DNA of 64,000 nt from Hyphomicrobium_A sp963726795 (GCA_963726795.1 CAVSDD010000006.1:372001-436000); one strand, 5' to 3'. Positions 50,989 through 63,087 are shown, counted from the first letter of the stretch. Notes: generated by a model not told the origin, from the letters alone. Numbers and translations: made by a program.

Positions 50989-52170
50989 TCAAACTGGCGT
51001 GACGATTGTCGCGCAGGCTAGCGCGGCAATACCCTCTTTGCGGCCTACAAAGCCCAGGCCTTCGGTCGTTGTCGCCTTCACACCGACGCGACCCGGTTCG
51101 ATGTGCAGGATTGCCGCGATAGCCTCGCGCATAGCGGTGCGGTGCGGGCCGATCTTGGGCGCTTCAGCCAGGAGCGTCACGTCGACGTTGACAATGCGAG
51201 CGCCCTTGGCTTTGACGCGCGCAGCGGCGTCTTCGAGGAACAGCCGCGACGGCGCCCCGCGCCATTTTGCTTCGCTCGGCGGGAAGTGCTCGCCGATGTC
51301 GCCCTCGCCGATCGCGCCGAGAATCGCATCGGTGAGCGCGTGCAGGGCGACGTCGGCGTCCGAGTGTCCCTCGAGCGCGTGCGTGTGGGGGATCTGCACG
51401 CCGCACAGCCAGACGTGATCGCCCACGGTGAAGGCATGCACGTCGAAGCCATTGCCGGTGCGCGTCTCGAGTTGGCCGGCGCCCGGCGCCAGCAATCGCT
51501 CCGCCAGCGCTATATCCTGTGCGGTGGTCAGCTTGAGATTAAAGCCGGTGCTGGCGACGAGCTTCACCGGCATGCCCGCCCATTCCGCGATCGCGGCATC
51601 GTCGGTGAAGCCGCTCTGGTTCGTTTCGGCGGCGTGGCGATGGGCTGAGAGGATCGCCTTGTAGTGAAAAGCCTGCGGCGTTTGCGCGCGCCACAGGTGG
51701 GTGCGCTCCACCGTTTCGGCAATCGCGCCATCGGCGGTTGCGCGTTTCAGCGTGTCCGCGACGGGCTCGGCGGCAATCGCGCCGGGAGCGGCATCGAGCG
51801 CGGACAGAAGCCGCGTGACGAGATCGGCCGTGAGCAGCGGCCGCGCGGCATCGTGGATCAGCACCCGGTCGGGAGGCTCTCCGGCGAAGGCCTCAAGGCC
51901 GTGAAGCACGGACTCCTGGCGTGTTTCCCCGCCCAGCACAGGGTCGCGCAGCCGGGCCAAGTAGGGGTGCGCAGCCGCCTCGTAGCGCTGGCGGTCGTCG
52001 GGATGGATGACCGTCGCGACGGCGTCGATTTGGGGGTGGTTTGCCAGCACCCGGAAGGAATGGGCGATCACCGGGTCCCCGGCCAGGGGTACATATTGCT
52101 TGGGCACGTCCGAACCCGTGCCGGCCCGCGTACCCCGGCCCGCAGCCACGATTACCGCTACCGTTGTCAC
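50989..52170 (-). CDS. ispDF: Bifunctional IspD/IspF (MEP pathway)
   Basis: 393 residues. The N-terminal IspD domain has AVIVAAGRGTRAG, VPKQYVPLAG, RVLIHDAARPLL and the C-terminal IspF domain starts at GNGFDVHAF with GHSDADVALHALTDAILGA, GDIGEHFPPSEAKW and GVKATTTEGLGFVGR. It performs the third and fifth steps of the methylerythritol phosphate pathway to isoprenoids. Fusion is normal in alphaproteobacteria. It diverges from dusB across 150 bases. Confidence 0.97.
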   Translation of the reverse strand: MTTVAVIVAAGRGTRAGTGSDVPKQYVPLAGDPVIAHSFRVLANHPQIDAVATVIHPDDRQRYEAAAHPYLARLRDPVLGGETRQESVLHGLEAFAGEPPDRVLIHDAARPLLTADLVTRLLSALDAAPGAIAAEPVADTLKRATADGAIAETVERTHLWRAQTPQAFHYKAILSAHRHAAETNQSGFTDDAAIAEWAGMPVKLVASTGFNLKLTTAQDIALAERLLAPGAGQLETRTGNGFDVHAFTVGDHVWLCGVQIPHTHALEGHSDADVALHALTDAILGAIGEGDIGEHFPPSEAKWRGAPSRLFLEDAAARVKAKGARIVNVDVTLLAEAPKIGPHRTAMREAIAAILHIEPGRVGVKATTTEGLGFVGRKEGIAALACATIVTPV

Positions 52171-52320
52171 CCTGACCGCCGCCTATGTCCGAAGGGCCTG
52201 CATGGCCTGATTAGCCGCATAGCCTGGGTAGGGCAATCGGCTGCGCCTTGTTCGCGCTTGCGAAATGAAACGCTAACCTCTAGTCTGCACAAATGAAGGG
52301 CACATTCGGAGACTGCCTAC

Positions 52321-53349
52321 TTGTTAGGCAATAGCGACCATCGCGCCACAGCCGGGGAGCAGATCCGCATAGGGCGGCACGTCCTCGCCAACCGCGTCCT
52401 GCTGGCCCCCATGTCGGGCGTGACCGACCTTCCGTTCCGCCGGCTTGCGCACCGGCTCGGAGCCGGTCTCGTCGTGTCCGAGATGGTCGCAAGCGAGGAC
52501 CTTGTGCGCGAGCGCGCCCATATTCTCCGTCGCGTTGAAGGCCGCGAGCTACGTCCCTTCGTCATACAACTCGCCGGTCGCGAAGTGCACTGGATGGCGG
52601 AAGGCGCGCGCATTGCGCAAGAGCGCGGCGCCGATGTCGTCGACATAAACATGGGCTGCCCGGCGCGCGAGGTGACGGGCAAGCTGTCGGGCAGCGCGCT
52701 GATGCGCGACCTCGATCACGCGCTGTCGCTGATCGCGGCCGTCGTGCAGGCGGTGAAAATTCCTGTCACCTTGAAGATGCGGCTCGGCTGGGATCAGCGC
52801 AGCCGCAACGCCGCCGAGTTGGCGCGACGCGCGCAAGCTGCCGGCGTGCAGCTCATCACCGTGCATGGCCGCACGCGCTGCCAGTTCTTCAAGGGCAGCG
52901 CCGACTGGGCCGCGGTGCGCGAGGTGAAAGAGAGCGTCACCATCCCGCTCATCGTCAACGGCGACATCGATTCAGCGAGCGCGGCGCAAACCGCGCTGCA
53001 GGCCTCGGGCGCCGATGGCGTCATGGTCGGACGCGCCGCCTACGGCGCTCCGTGGCTGCCGGCGCGGATCGCAGCGTTTCTTGCGTCGGGCCGCGATCCC
53101 GGCCCCCCGCTCCTCGCCGAGCAGGGCGCGATTGCGCGCGAGCACATCGAGGAAATGCTGTCGCACTACGGCGCCAGCTTGGGCTTGCGCAACGCGAGGA
53201 AGCACGTCGGCTGGTATCTGGCGAGCAGCGGACGCGCGGCTGCCATCGTGAAGGCTTGGCGTCAGCGCTTGTGCACCGAGGACGATCCCCGGCGCGTGCT
53301 CGATGGCCTTGCCGCATTTTATGCGCAAGAGCTGGAGGCCGCGGCATGA
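52321..53349 (+). CDS. dusB: tRNA-dihydrouridine synthase (DusB/NifR3)
   Basis: 342 residues from TTG 52321. FMN-binding and substrate elements are clear: LLAPMSGVTDLPFRRLA, VVDINMGCPAREVTGKLSGSAL with the catalytic Cys, TLKMRLGWD and NGDIDSASAA. It reduces uridines in the tRNA D-loop with NADPH. In alphaproteobacteria it heads the ntrBC operon and is historically called nifR3. Its TGA overlaps the ntrB ATG. Confidence 0.94.
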   Translation: MLGNSDHRATAGEQIRIGRHVLANRVLLAPMSGVTDLPFRRLAHRLGAGLVVSEMVASEDLVRERAHILRRVEGRELRPFVIQLAGREVHWMAEGARIAQERGADVVDINMGCPAREVTGKLSGSALMRDLDHALSLIAAVVQAVKIPVTLKMRLGWDQRSRNAAELARRAQAAGVQLITVHGRTRCQFFKGSADWAAVREVKESVTIPLIVNGDIDSASAAQTALQASGADGVMVGRAAYGAPWLPARIAAFLASGRDPGPPLLAEQGAIAREHIEEMLSHYGASLGLRNARKHVGWYLASSGRAAAIVKAWRQRLCTEDDPRRVLDGLAAFYAQELEAAA

Positions 53350-54507
53350 CCAAGACCGCAACGCGTCTCCCAACTCCTGCCCGCCGGCCCGTCGAGCACG
53401 ATCTGCTGCTGGCGGCGCTGCCGCATCCCATCCTGGTGCTGGCCGACGACAACCGGATCATCTACGCCAACGCTGCAGCGGAAGCGTTTCTCACGACCGG
53501 CATTGCGCTCTTGAAGCGGGTGCGCCTCGATGATGTCATTGCGTTCGGGTGCCCGCTGCTGGCGCTCGTGGAGCAGGTACGCCGGCAGGGCGCCACGGTG
53601 AACGAGTACGGCGTCGAGATCACCGCGCCGAAATTCCAAAGCCCCAAGCTGGTCGACGTCTACGCCGGTCCCTTCGCCGACCAGGCCGGCACAATCGTGG
53701 TCATGCTTCAGCAGCGCAACATGGCGCTCATGATCGAGCGCCAAATGACGCATCGCGCCGCGGCGCGCTCGGCGTCGGGTCTCGCCTCCGTGCTCGCGCA
53801 CGAAATCAAGAATCCGCTGTCGGGCATTCGCGGCGCAGCCCAGCTTCTGGAGCAGGGATCGACCGATGCCGACCGCTCGTTGACGCAGCTCATCTGCTCG
53901 GAGACCGACCGTATCCGCAACCTGATCGACCGCATGGAAGTGTTCGGCGACGAGCGCCCGCTCGCCAAGGAGCCGGTCAACATTCATGACGTGCTCGAGC
54001 ACGTGCGCCGCCTGTGCGAGAGCGGGTTCGCGCGCGGCATGCGCTTCATCGAGGACTACGATCCCTCGCTACCGCCCGTGCCGGGCAACCGCGACAAGCT
54101 GGTGCAGGCGTTCTTGAACCTCGTCAAAAACGCGGCTGAAATCGATCGGCGACGACAAGAAGGAGGGGCGCATCGTCATGCAGACCTCTTTCCGTCCGGG
54201 CGTCCGGCTCTCGGTGCAAGGCTCCGACCGCCGCATCAGTCTGCCGCTCATGATCCAGATCGAGGACAACGGGCCCGGCATCCCCGATCATCTCAAGCCG
54301 CACCTCTTTGATCCCTTCGTCACGACGAAGCCGCACGGTACCGGGCTTGGCTTGGCGCTCGTCGCCAAGATCATCAACGACCACGGCGGCATCATCGAAT
54401 GCGACAGCGAATCCGACCGGACGATCTTTCGCGTGCTGCTCCCCATGCAGGATCGCCCAGCCACCGGAAAGTCCTCCGCCCCCAAAGCCCGATCGAGCCC
54501 GAGGTAA
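53346..54507 (+). pseudogene. ntrB: Nitrogen regulation sensor histidine kinase NtrB, one-base frameshift
   Basis: ATG 53346 overlaps the dusB stop. The PAS domain (LLLAALPHPILVLADDNRIIY) and DHp region (SVLAHEIKNPLSGIRGAAQLLEQ with the phospho-acceptor His) are followed by the ATPase N box (LVQAFLNLVKNAAE); then the frame is lost at AAA 54139-54141. One base out, the G boxes resume (QIEDNGPGIPDHLKPHLFDP, PHGTGLGLALVAKIINDHGG) to TAA 54507. Span is 3n+1; intact length about 386. It phosphorylates NtrC under nitrogen limitation with PII control. Confidence 0.9.
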
Positions 54508-54510
54508 GAC

Positions 54511-55959
54511 ATGGCCCGTGGCACAGTCCTCATTGCCGACGACGACACCGCGATCCGCACGGTGCTGAACCAGGCGCTCGCGCGCGCGGGGTATGCGCCA
54601 CGCGCCACCGGAAACGCCACCACGCTGTGGCGCTGGGTGAGCCAGGGCGAGGGTGATGTCGTTCTGACCGATGTCGTCATGCCCGACGAGAATGCCTTCG
54701 ATCTCATTCCGCGCATCAAGAAGATCCGTCCCGATCTCCCCATCATCGTCATGAGCGCGCAGAACACGCTGATGACCGCGCTGACGGCGGCGGAGAAGGG
54801 GGCTTATGAATATTTGCCCAAGCCTTTCGACCTGAACGAGGTCGTCGCCGTCGTGGGGCGGGCGCTGACACAACCAGGACGACGCCTGCAGCGCCCGGCG
54901 CAGGAAATCGAAAGCGACGAGCTGCCGCTGATCGGGCGCTCACCTGCAATGCAGGAGATTTATCGCGTCTTGGCGCGTCTCACGCAGACCGATCTCACTG
55001 TGATGATCAATGGCGAGAGCGGCACGGGCAAAGAGCTCGTTGCGCGCGTGCTGCACGACTACGGGCGCCGGCGGCAGGGGCCGTTCGTCGCGATCAACAT
55101 GGCGGCGATCCCGCGCGAGCTGGTCGAGAGCGAGCTGTTCGGGCACGAGAAGGGCGCCTTCACCGGCGCGCAGATGCGCACGCAGGGCCGCTTCGAGCAG
55201 GCCGAAGGCGGCACGCTGTTCCTCGATGAGATCGGCGACATGCCGCTCGACGCGCAGACGCGTCTTTTGCGCGTGCTGCAGGAAGGCGAATACACGACTG
55301 TTGGCGGGCGCACGCCGATCAAGACCAACGTGCGCATCATCGCCGCGACGCACCGCGATTTGAAATCGCAGATACAGCAGGGACTGTTCCGCGAGGATCT
55401 CTTCTATCGCCTCAACGTTGTTCCGATCCGCATCCCGCCCTTGCGCGAGCGGTTGGAAGACATCGGCGATCTCGTGCGGCACTTCTTGCGGATCGCAGCG
55501 CGCGAAGGCCTCGGCCAGAAATCGATCGAGACGGGCGCCATCGACAGGTTGAAGTCGCACCCATGGCCCGGCAACATTCGCGAGCTCGAAAATTTCGTGC
55601 GCCGGGTCGCTGCGCTCTATCCGCAGGACACGCTCACGAGTCAGATCATCGAGCAGGAGCTCGCGGAAGCGCTGCCCGACAAGCCGGGCGAGTTGTCGGG
55701 CGCCGACGCCAAGGACCTGAGCGAGCAGGTCGAGCGCTACCTCTCGGGCTACTTCGCAGGGTTCGGCAAGGAGCTGCCGCCGCCGGGTCTTTACGAGCGG
55801 GTCATCCGCCAGGTTGAGCTGCCGCTGCTCACGGCGGCGCTCGCCGCGACGCGCGGCAACCAGATCCGCGCCGCTGAGCTTTTGGGACTTAATCGCAATA
55901 CCTTGCGCTCGCGCATTCGAGCACTGGATATCCGCGTGTTCCGCTCGCCGCAGCCCTGA
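54511..55959 (+). CDS. ntrC: Nitrogen regulation response regulator NtrC
   Basis: 482 residues. The receiver domain (LIADDDTAIRTVLNQAL, phosphorylated Asp in VVLTDVVMPDENAF), sigma-54 AAA+ domain with Walker A GESGTGKELVARVLH, the GAFTGAQ loop and Walker B GGTLFLDEIGDMPL, and a Fis-type HTH (NQIRAAELLGLNRNTLRSRI) are complete. It activates sigma-54 promoters for nitrogen scavenging. The start lies 3 bases after the ntrB stop. Confidence 0.96.
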   Translation: MARGTVLIADDDTAIRTVLNQALARAGYAPRATGNATTLWRWVSQGEGDVVLTDVVMPDENAFDLIPRIKKIRPDLPIIVMSAQNTLMTALTAAEKGAYEYLPKPFDLNEVVAVVGRALTQPGRRLQRPAQEIESDELPLIGRSPAMQEIYRVLARLTQTDLTVMINGESGTGKELVARVLHDYGRRRQGPFVAINMAAIPRELVESELFGHEKGAFTGAQMRTQGRFEQAEGGTLFLDEIGDMPLDAQTRLLRVLQEGEYTTVGGRTPIKTNVRIIAATHRDLKSQIQQGLFREDLFYRLNVVPIRIPPLRERLEDIGDLVRHFLRIAAREGLGQKSIETGAIDRLKSHPWPGNIRELENFVRRVAALYPQDTLTSQIIEQELAEALPDKPGELSGADAKDLSEQVERYLSGYFAGFGKELPPPGLYERVIRQVELPLLTAALAATRGNQIRAAELLGLNRNTLRSRIRALDIRVFRSPQP

Positions 55960-56181
55960 GAGCCGCAAAGATCCGTTGAAATACAACGATAAGCGGGCGC
56001 GGTGCTTGCCTGCCCGGCGGTGCCATGTTACCCGTCGGACACGTCGCGAAAATGTCACAGTCCGTTGCTCTGCTGCGAGCAGACAACCAGCCGTTAGCGC
56101 TCTGCGCTTGTGACTCCCCCTGACAGGCCTCGGCCTGCCCTTTGAGACCCGGCCGCAAAAGGCCCCAGAGAGATCGTGTTG

Positions 56182-58480
56182 ATGCCGGCTCCCCACGTTG
56201 CATCGCGACGAGGTCCAGACTTGGGTGATGGGCCTTCTCCGCTCAACCCGAGCGACCGCGCGTTCTGGGTGGGCTTGAGCGTCGTCGTCCTGTCGCTGAT
56301 CTCTGCCTTCGCGACCTATCTGATTCTTCACCGGGCTCACGCCGATCCCGCCGCGCGGCGAGGTCGTGCTCGTCGTTCTGTTCGTCAACGTGGTGCTCAT
56401 CGGCGCGATGATCGGTCTGCTCGCGTGGCAGACGTCGGGCCTTGCGCGTGCGTGGCGCGAGAAGATCCCCGGCGCGCGCTTGCACATTCGCATTGTGCTG
56501 TTGTTCAGCATCATCGCCGCGCTGCCGACGCTCCTGCTCGCGGTGGGCGCCACCGTGACGTTCTCGCGCTCGCTCGACGGCTGGTTCTCGACGCGTACGC
56601 GCGCGATCGTCTCCAGCTCGCGCGACGTTGCGACCGCCTATCTCGACGAGCACGGCCAGGTCATCCGCACAGATATCGTCAATATGGCGCGCGATCTGGA
56701 CGCGGCCGCCGGCTCCGCCGCCGGCGATCCCGTCAAGCTGCAGCGCATCGTCATGGTGCAGGCTGGCCTGCGCGATCTGCCCGCCGCCTACATCATCGAC
56801 AAGAACGGCAATCCCGACGTTGAGGCTAGCGCCGACAACAAGCTGCCCTACAACGCTCCCTCGGCTGCCGCGATTGCCCAGGCCGAGGCTGGCCAGGTGC
56901 CGTTGCTGATGCCGACTTCGGATCGCTACCGCGTCGCGGCGGTCGCGAAGCTCGACAAGTATCCGGGCAAGTACCTCTACGTCGCGCGCGGCGTCAGCCC
57001 CAAGGTCATCGAGCATCTGCAACTCACCGCGCAGAACGTCGATGAGTTCAACCGTCTGCGCAAAGCGCGCGGAGGGCTGAAACTCGCGCACGGCCTCATG
57101 TACACGATGATCTCGATGACCGCGATTTTGGCCGCGATCTGGGTGGGCTTGTGGTTTGCCGGGCGCTTCGTCGCGCCCATTCGCCGCCTGATCGTCGCGG
57201 CGCAACTCGTCTCAACCGGCAATCTGCAGGTGGAGCTGCCCGAGAAACGCGGCGAGGGCGATTTGCGGCGCCTCTCGAGCACCTTCAACACGATGACGCG
57301 CGAACTGAAAAATCAGCGCGAAGCGTTGATGACGGCGAACGAGCAGCTGCTGGAACGGCGCGTCTTCATGGAAGCGGTGCTGTCGGGCGTCTCCGCCGGC
57401 GTCATCGGACTCGACAGCCAGGATCGCATCACGCTCGTCTCGCGCGCCGCGGCGCTGCTGCTCGGTCTCTCCGACGAGGAGCTCGTCGGCAAGAAGCTCA
57501 CCGAGGCGATCCCGATGTTCGCTGCCGTGCTGGAAAAAGAGGACGAGCACACCCTCAAAGGCCGCTCGCTCGAGGAGGTGACCTTCGATGTCGGCGGCGA
57601 GGAGCGCACGTTTGCCGTCATGGTCACACGCGAGCGCGCCGGCGGCGATGTCGGCTCGGTCGTGACCTTCGACGACGTCACCGACCTAGTTGCCGCCCAG
57701 CGCACCGCGGCGTGGGCGGACGTAGCAAGGCGCATCGCGCACGAGATCAAGAATCCGTTGACGCCGATCCAGCTGGCCGCCGAGCGCCTGCGCAAGAAAT
57801 ACGCGCACACCATCACCGGCGACCGCGAGACCTTCGAGCGCCTGACGACGACGATCGAGCGACAAGTCGCCGATCTTAAGGCCATGGTCGACGAGTTCGC
57901 AGAGTTCGCGCGCATGCCCAAGCCCGAGATGGGACGGCACGATCTGCGCCATGCTGTGCAGGAGCCGGTCGTCCTGTTTCGCGAAGCCCACCCGGAGATT
58001 CAGTATGAGTTGAAGATACCCGACAAGCCCCTGCTCATGAACTTCGACCGCCGCCTCATCACGCGTGCGGTGACCAATCTCGTGAAGAACGCCAGCGAAG
58101 CGGTCGAGACCGCGCGCGCCACCGACGGGAAAACCAAAGGCTGGAAGGGCCGCGTCGAGACGATCGTGACGCCGCAGAGCGATCGCGTGACGATCGAGGT
58201 GATCGACAACGGCATCGGCTTGCCCAAGCAGAACCGTGCCAAGCTGCTCGAGCCCTACGTCACCACCAAGGGTCACAAAGGCACCGGGCTCGGTCTTGCC
58301 ATGGTGCAGAAGATCACCGAGCAGCACGGCGGCACCTTAGCGCTCGAAGATGCCCCGCCTGCGCCCGGACGCACGCGCGGCGCCCTCATTCGCATAACGC
58401 TGCCGCTCGAATACGCGCACGGACCCGTGCGCCCCGAACATGCCGCCCCCACAAACCATGCACCGGCCCAACAGGCCTGA
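56182..58480 (+). pseudogene. ntrY: Nitrogen regulation sensor histidine kinase NtrY, one-base frameshift near N-terminus
   Basis: The N-terminal frame (from ATG 56182, or GTG 56176) gives NPSDRAFWVGLSVVVLSLIS then AFATYLIL and is lost at CTT 56326-56328. One base out it continues TGLTPIPPRGEVVLVVLFVN, further membrane helices, a periplasmic sensing loop, HAMP, PAS and kinase domains (RRIAHEIKNPLTPIQLAAERL; NLVKNASEAV; DNGIGLPKQN; GTGLGLAMVQKI), ending at 58480. Span is 3n+1; intact length about 766. It is the partner of NtrX. An internal start at 56366 would remove only the first helices. Confidence 0.9.
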
Positions 58481-58505
58481 TCGAATTCGACCTAAGGAGC
58501 TACCG

Positions 58506-59903
<1,398 letters not shown>

Positions 59904-59944
59904 ATGGCGCAAGCGTGCGGCCTTAGCAGTCATCCGGGGGCGTC

Positions 59945-60808
59945 GTGACCCGCTTTATCTATGTCAACGGCCGCTACGCGCCATATGAGCAGGCGGCCAT
60001 CCACGCCGAAGACCGCGGCTTCCAGTTCGCCGATGCCGTCTACGAGGTCTGCCAGGTGCGCGGCGGGCGCCTCGTCGATGAGCCTCGGCACATGGCGCGG
60101 CTCGAGCGTTCGCTGAAGGCCCTCGACATCGCGCGGCCCATGAGCGCGGCGGCGCTCGCCAACGTGATGCGCCAGACGATCAAGAAGAACCGCGTGCGCG
60201 ATGGCCTCGTGTACCTGCAAGTTACCCGCGGTGCCGGCCCGCGCGAGTTCGCCTACCCCGCGCCCGATGTTCCGCGCACAGTGGTGTGCCTTGCGCGCTC
60301 GACCTCGACGACGGCGCAGGACGCGCTCGCGGAGACGGGGATCGCGGTCAAGACCATGCCCGACATCCGCTGGCGCCGCAGCGACATCAAGACGGTGATG
60401 CTGCTCCCGGCATGCCTTGCCAAGAACGCGGCCCAGCGCGAGGGGGCACGCGAGGCGTGGCTCATCGACGGCGACGGATTTATCACCGAGGGCGCGTCAA
60501 GCAATGCGTGGATCGTGACCGACACGGGGGCTGTCATCACGCGGCAAACGACCCCCGATATTCTCGCCGGTGTCACGCGCGCGACGCTGATCGACGTGTT
60601 GGGGGAGGAGAAGATGCAACTCGAAGAACGCCCATTCCGCCTCGAGGAGGCTTTGCGGGCCAAAGAAGCGTTCATCACCTCCGCGACCAACACGGTCATG
60701 CCGGTGGTGCGCATTGATGCCGCGCAGATCGGCGACGGCCGGCCTGGTAAGCTAACACTCCGGCTGCGCTCGAAATTTCAGCAATTTGCTTCGATTTCAG
60801 GCGCGTGA
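59945..60808 (+). CDS. dat: D-amino acid aminotransferase
   Basis: 287 residues from GTG 59945. The class IV PLP fold shows FIYVNGRYAPYEQAAIHAED, RGFQFADAVYEV, the Lys region RRSDIKTVMLLPACLAKNAA and phosphate-binding FITEGASSNAWIV, TRQTTPDILAGVTRATLIDV and ITSATNTVMPV. It makes D-alanine and D-glutamate for the cell wall, though branched-chain or aminodeoxychorismate activity cannot be excluded. It lies between ntrX and hfq, typical of the order. Confidence 0.92.
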   Translation: MTRFIYVNGRYAPYEQAAIHAEDRGFQFADAVYEVCQVRGGRLVDEPRHMARLERSLKALDIARPMSAAALANVMRQTIKKNRVRDGLVYLQVTRGAGPREFAYPAPDVPRTVVCLARSTSTTAQDALAETGIAVKTMPDIRWRRSDIKTVMLLPACLAKNAAQREGAREAWLIDGDGFITEGASSNAWIVTDTGAVITRQTTPDILAGVTRATLIDVLGEEKMQLEERPFRLEEALRAKEAFITSATNTVMPVVRIDAAQIGDGRPGKLTLRLRSKFQQFASISGA

Positions 60809-60948
60809 ACGGCTTTTTTTAGCAGAATAAATTGGTATACATTTCAGGGTGCACTGCGGCATAATGTTATCTTATTACACTTGCGGCCCGTCGCTCCGTC
60901 GTGCGGCGGTGTTACCCCCATGCAGACCTAGAACAGGCGGATAAAAAA

Positions 60949-61194
60949 ATGGGTGCAGATCGAGTCCAGAACCTTCAGGACACGTTCCTGAACCACGTGC
61001 GCAAAAACAAGACACCGCTCACCATCTTCCTCATTAATGGCGTGAAGCTGCAGGGGATCGTCAGCTGGTTCGACAATTTCTGTGTGCTTTTGCGCCGGGA
61101 CGGTCATTCGCAGCTCGTATATAAGCATGCGATCTCGACCATCATGCCCGGCCAGCCCGTCCACCTCATGGAGACGGAACCGACCGAGGCCTAG
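60949..61194 (+). CDS. hfq: RNA chaperone Hfq
   Basis: 81 residues from ATG 60949. Sm1 (NLQDTFLNHVRKNKTPLTIF then LINGVKLQGIVSWFDNFCVLL) and Sm2 (GHSQLVYKHAISTI) motifs are intact, with the alphaproteobacterial NHVRKNK form. The hexamer pairs small RNAs with mRNAs. An AT-rich stretch at 60826-60875 probably holds the promoter. hflX follows. Confidence 0.97.
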   Translation: MGADRVQNLQDTFLNHVRKNKTPLTIFLINGVKLQGIVSWFDNFCVLLRRDGHSQLVYKHAISTIMPGQPVHLMETEPTEA

Positions 61195-61275
61195 TCCGGA
61201 ACGGCGGCGGTCATCGACGAGCGCGTAGACGACGGTACATTTCAACGGGACGACGAGCGCGGGCCGCCCGGAGGC

Positions 61276-62601
61276 GTGCGCGTGCTCGTGCTGGTCCCCG
61301 ATCTCAAACGCTCCGGCGGTCGCCCCGAGCAGGCACCGCGACCCGGTCCGCTTCATTCCCTCAACGATCGCCTCACCGAGGCCCGCGGCCTTGCCGAAGC
61401 AATCGACCTGACGATCATCGACAGCTTCGTCGTGCCCGTGCCGCAGCCCCGCCCCGGCACCTTGTTCGGCACCGGCAAGGTCGAGGAGCTCAAGGCGCTC
61501 ATCGCCGATCAGGAAATCTCTCTCGTCGTCATCGATCACGCCGTCTCGCCGGTGCAGCAGCGCAACCTCGAGCAGGCCTGGAATGCCAAGGTGCTCGATC
61601 GTACCGGGCTCATCCTGGAAATTTTCGGCGAGCGCGCGCGCACCAAGGAGGGGCGGCTGCAAGTCGAGCTGGCGCATCTTTCCTACCAGAAGAGCCGTCT
61701 CGTGCGATCGTGGACGCACCTTGAGCGCCAGCGCGGCGGCCACGGATTTCTCGGCGGCCCGGGCGAGGCGCAGATCGAGCTCGACCGGCGCATGCTGGAT
61801 GAGCGCATCATCGCGATCCGCAAGGAGCTCGATGTCGTGGTGCGCACGCGCGAGCTGCACCGCAAGGGGCGCCGGCGCGTGCCCTATCCGCTCGTCGCCA
61901 TCGTCGGCTACACCAACGCCGGCAAGTCGACGCTGTTCAACCGCGTCACCGGCGCCGACGTGCTGGCCAAGCAGCAGGTGTTCGCCACGCTCGATCCGAC
62001 AATGCGCGAAGTGCGGCTGCAAGGCGGACGCCGCATCATCCTGTCCGACACTGTCGGCTTCATCTCCGATCTGCCGACCATGCTGGTCGCCGCTTTCCGC
62101 GCCACGCTCGAGGAGGTGATCGAAGCCGATCTTATTCTGCACGTGCGCGACATCTCCCATCCCGAGACGGACGCCCAGGCGCACGACGTCGAAGGCGTGC
62201 TCACGGACCTCGACGTCGACACGGTGAGCGCTGCTGCTCCCATCCTCGAGGTCTGGAACAAGGTCGACCTGCTCGACCAGCTGACGCGCTCGGAAGCCGA
62301 GAGCGCCGCGAGATTTGCCGAGCAGGCGCCGGTGCTCGTCTCCGCCACGACCGGGGAGGGGATCGAGGAGCTGCTGGCCGCGATCGATGCGCGGCTTGGG
62401 GCCGCGGACGCCGTGCTCGAGCTTATCGTGCCCGCGCACGAGGGGCGGCTGCTCAATTGGCTTTACGAGGAAGCGCAAGTGCTTGAGCGCCATGAGCTCG
62501 AGACGGGCGAGGTACGCATCAAAGTCCGCATCGCGTCCGAGAAGAAAGAGCGCCTCGACGCGCAGCTCCGCCGTGCCGGCGCCACTTCCACGGCCACTTG
62601 A
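61276..62601 (+). CDS. hflX: GTPase HflX
   Basis: 441 residues from GTG 61276 (GGAGGC directly upstream; the frame is open back to the hfq stop with no better start). HflX N-domain (PRPGTLFGTGKVEELKALIA, VIDHAVSPVQQRNLE), the Gly-rich subdomain linker and G domain: P-loop GYTNAGKSTLFN, DTVGFISDLP, and NKVD. It rescues stalled or heat-damaged 50S/70S ribosomes. Placement after hfq is conserved. Confidence 0.96.
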   Translation: MRVLVLVPDLKRSGGRPEQAPRPGPLHSLNDRLTEARGLAEAIDLTIIDSFVVPVPQPRPGTLFGTGKVEELKALIADQEISLVVIDHAVSPVQQRNLEQAWNAKVLDRTGLILEIFGERARTKEGRLQVELAHLSYQKSRLVRSWTHLERQRGGHGFLGGPGEAQIELDRRMLDERIIAIRKELDVVVRTRELHRKGRRRVPYPLVAIVGYTNAGKSTLFNRVTGADVLAKQQVFATLDPTMREVRLQGGRRIILSDTVGFISDLPTMLVAAFRATLEEVIEADLILHVRDISHPETDAQAHDVEGVLTDLDVDTVSAAAPILEVWNKVDLLDQLTRSEAESAARFAEQAPVLVSATTGEGIEELLAAIDARLGAADAVLELIVPAHEGRLLNWLYEEAQVLERHELETGEVRIKVRIASEKKERLDAQLRRAGATSTAT

Positions 62602-62693
62602 AAAGTTTGTCATGGATTGGGGCATGCTTTGGCGCCTCGCGGGGGTGACCCCGAGGGTTTGCGTTAGCGAAGGGAGCGCGGGCGCCAAGCGCT

Positions 62694-62714
62694 GCGATCC
62701 TGTCGCGACTTTTT
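62694..62714 (+). terminator. Weak terminator-like hairpin after hflX
   Basis: GCGA (62694-62697) and TCGC (62703-62706) with TTTTT at 62710-62714, about 93 bases past hflX. The stem is only 4 bp. Confidence 0.25.
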
Positions 62715-63087
62715 AGGGCACCGCTACAGCGCCCGCGCACGGATCTCTCATGGCCGAGGGTGCGGACACGACCGCAGCGAGCTTGGGCTCCAACCTGCCT
62801 ACGCAGGCCATCGTCCCGGAGCCGCCGGCGGCTGCCGCGTAACTGCAAGCGGCGGCCGCTGCGGAAGGGCGTCCACGCGTCCTGTTGCCATCGCGCGTAG
62901 CCTCGGTCGCACGACCCGGAATAGGGCGAAGCTGCCTGCACCGGCGCGCGCAACGGAACGCAACGACGGCTCATCCGGGACCGTTCCCCGCCCCGCGTCA
63001 GACGCTCAAGCTTGTCGCGTCCCTTCGTCGGGCAGGGATGCGGGGAGTATGGGGCGTGGTGGAGGCGGCGGGGATTAGTTTGGACTC

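Noticed and set aside
54940..56553. Long open frame (537 codons) opposite ntrC
   Set aside because: Low-complexity translation with no domain, fully antisense to intact ntrC.
60928..62688. Long open frame (586 codons) opposite hfq and hflX
   Set aside because: Antisense shadow; both genes on the plus strand have clear motifs.
62750..62842. 30-residue frame in the hflX-mazG gap
   Set aside because: Low-complexity Ala/Pro composition, no ribosome-binding site and no homology.
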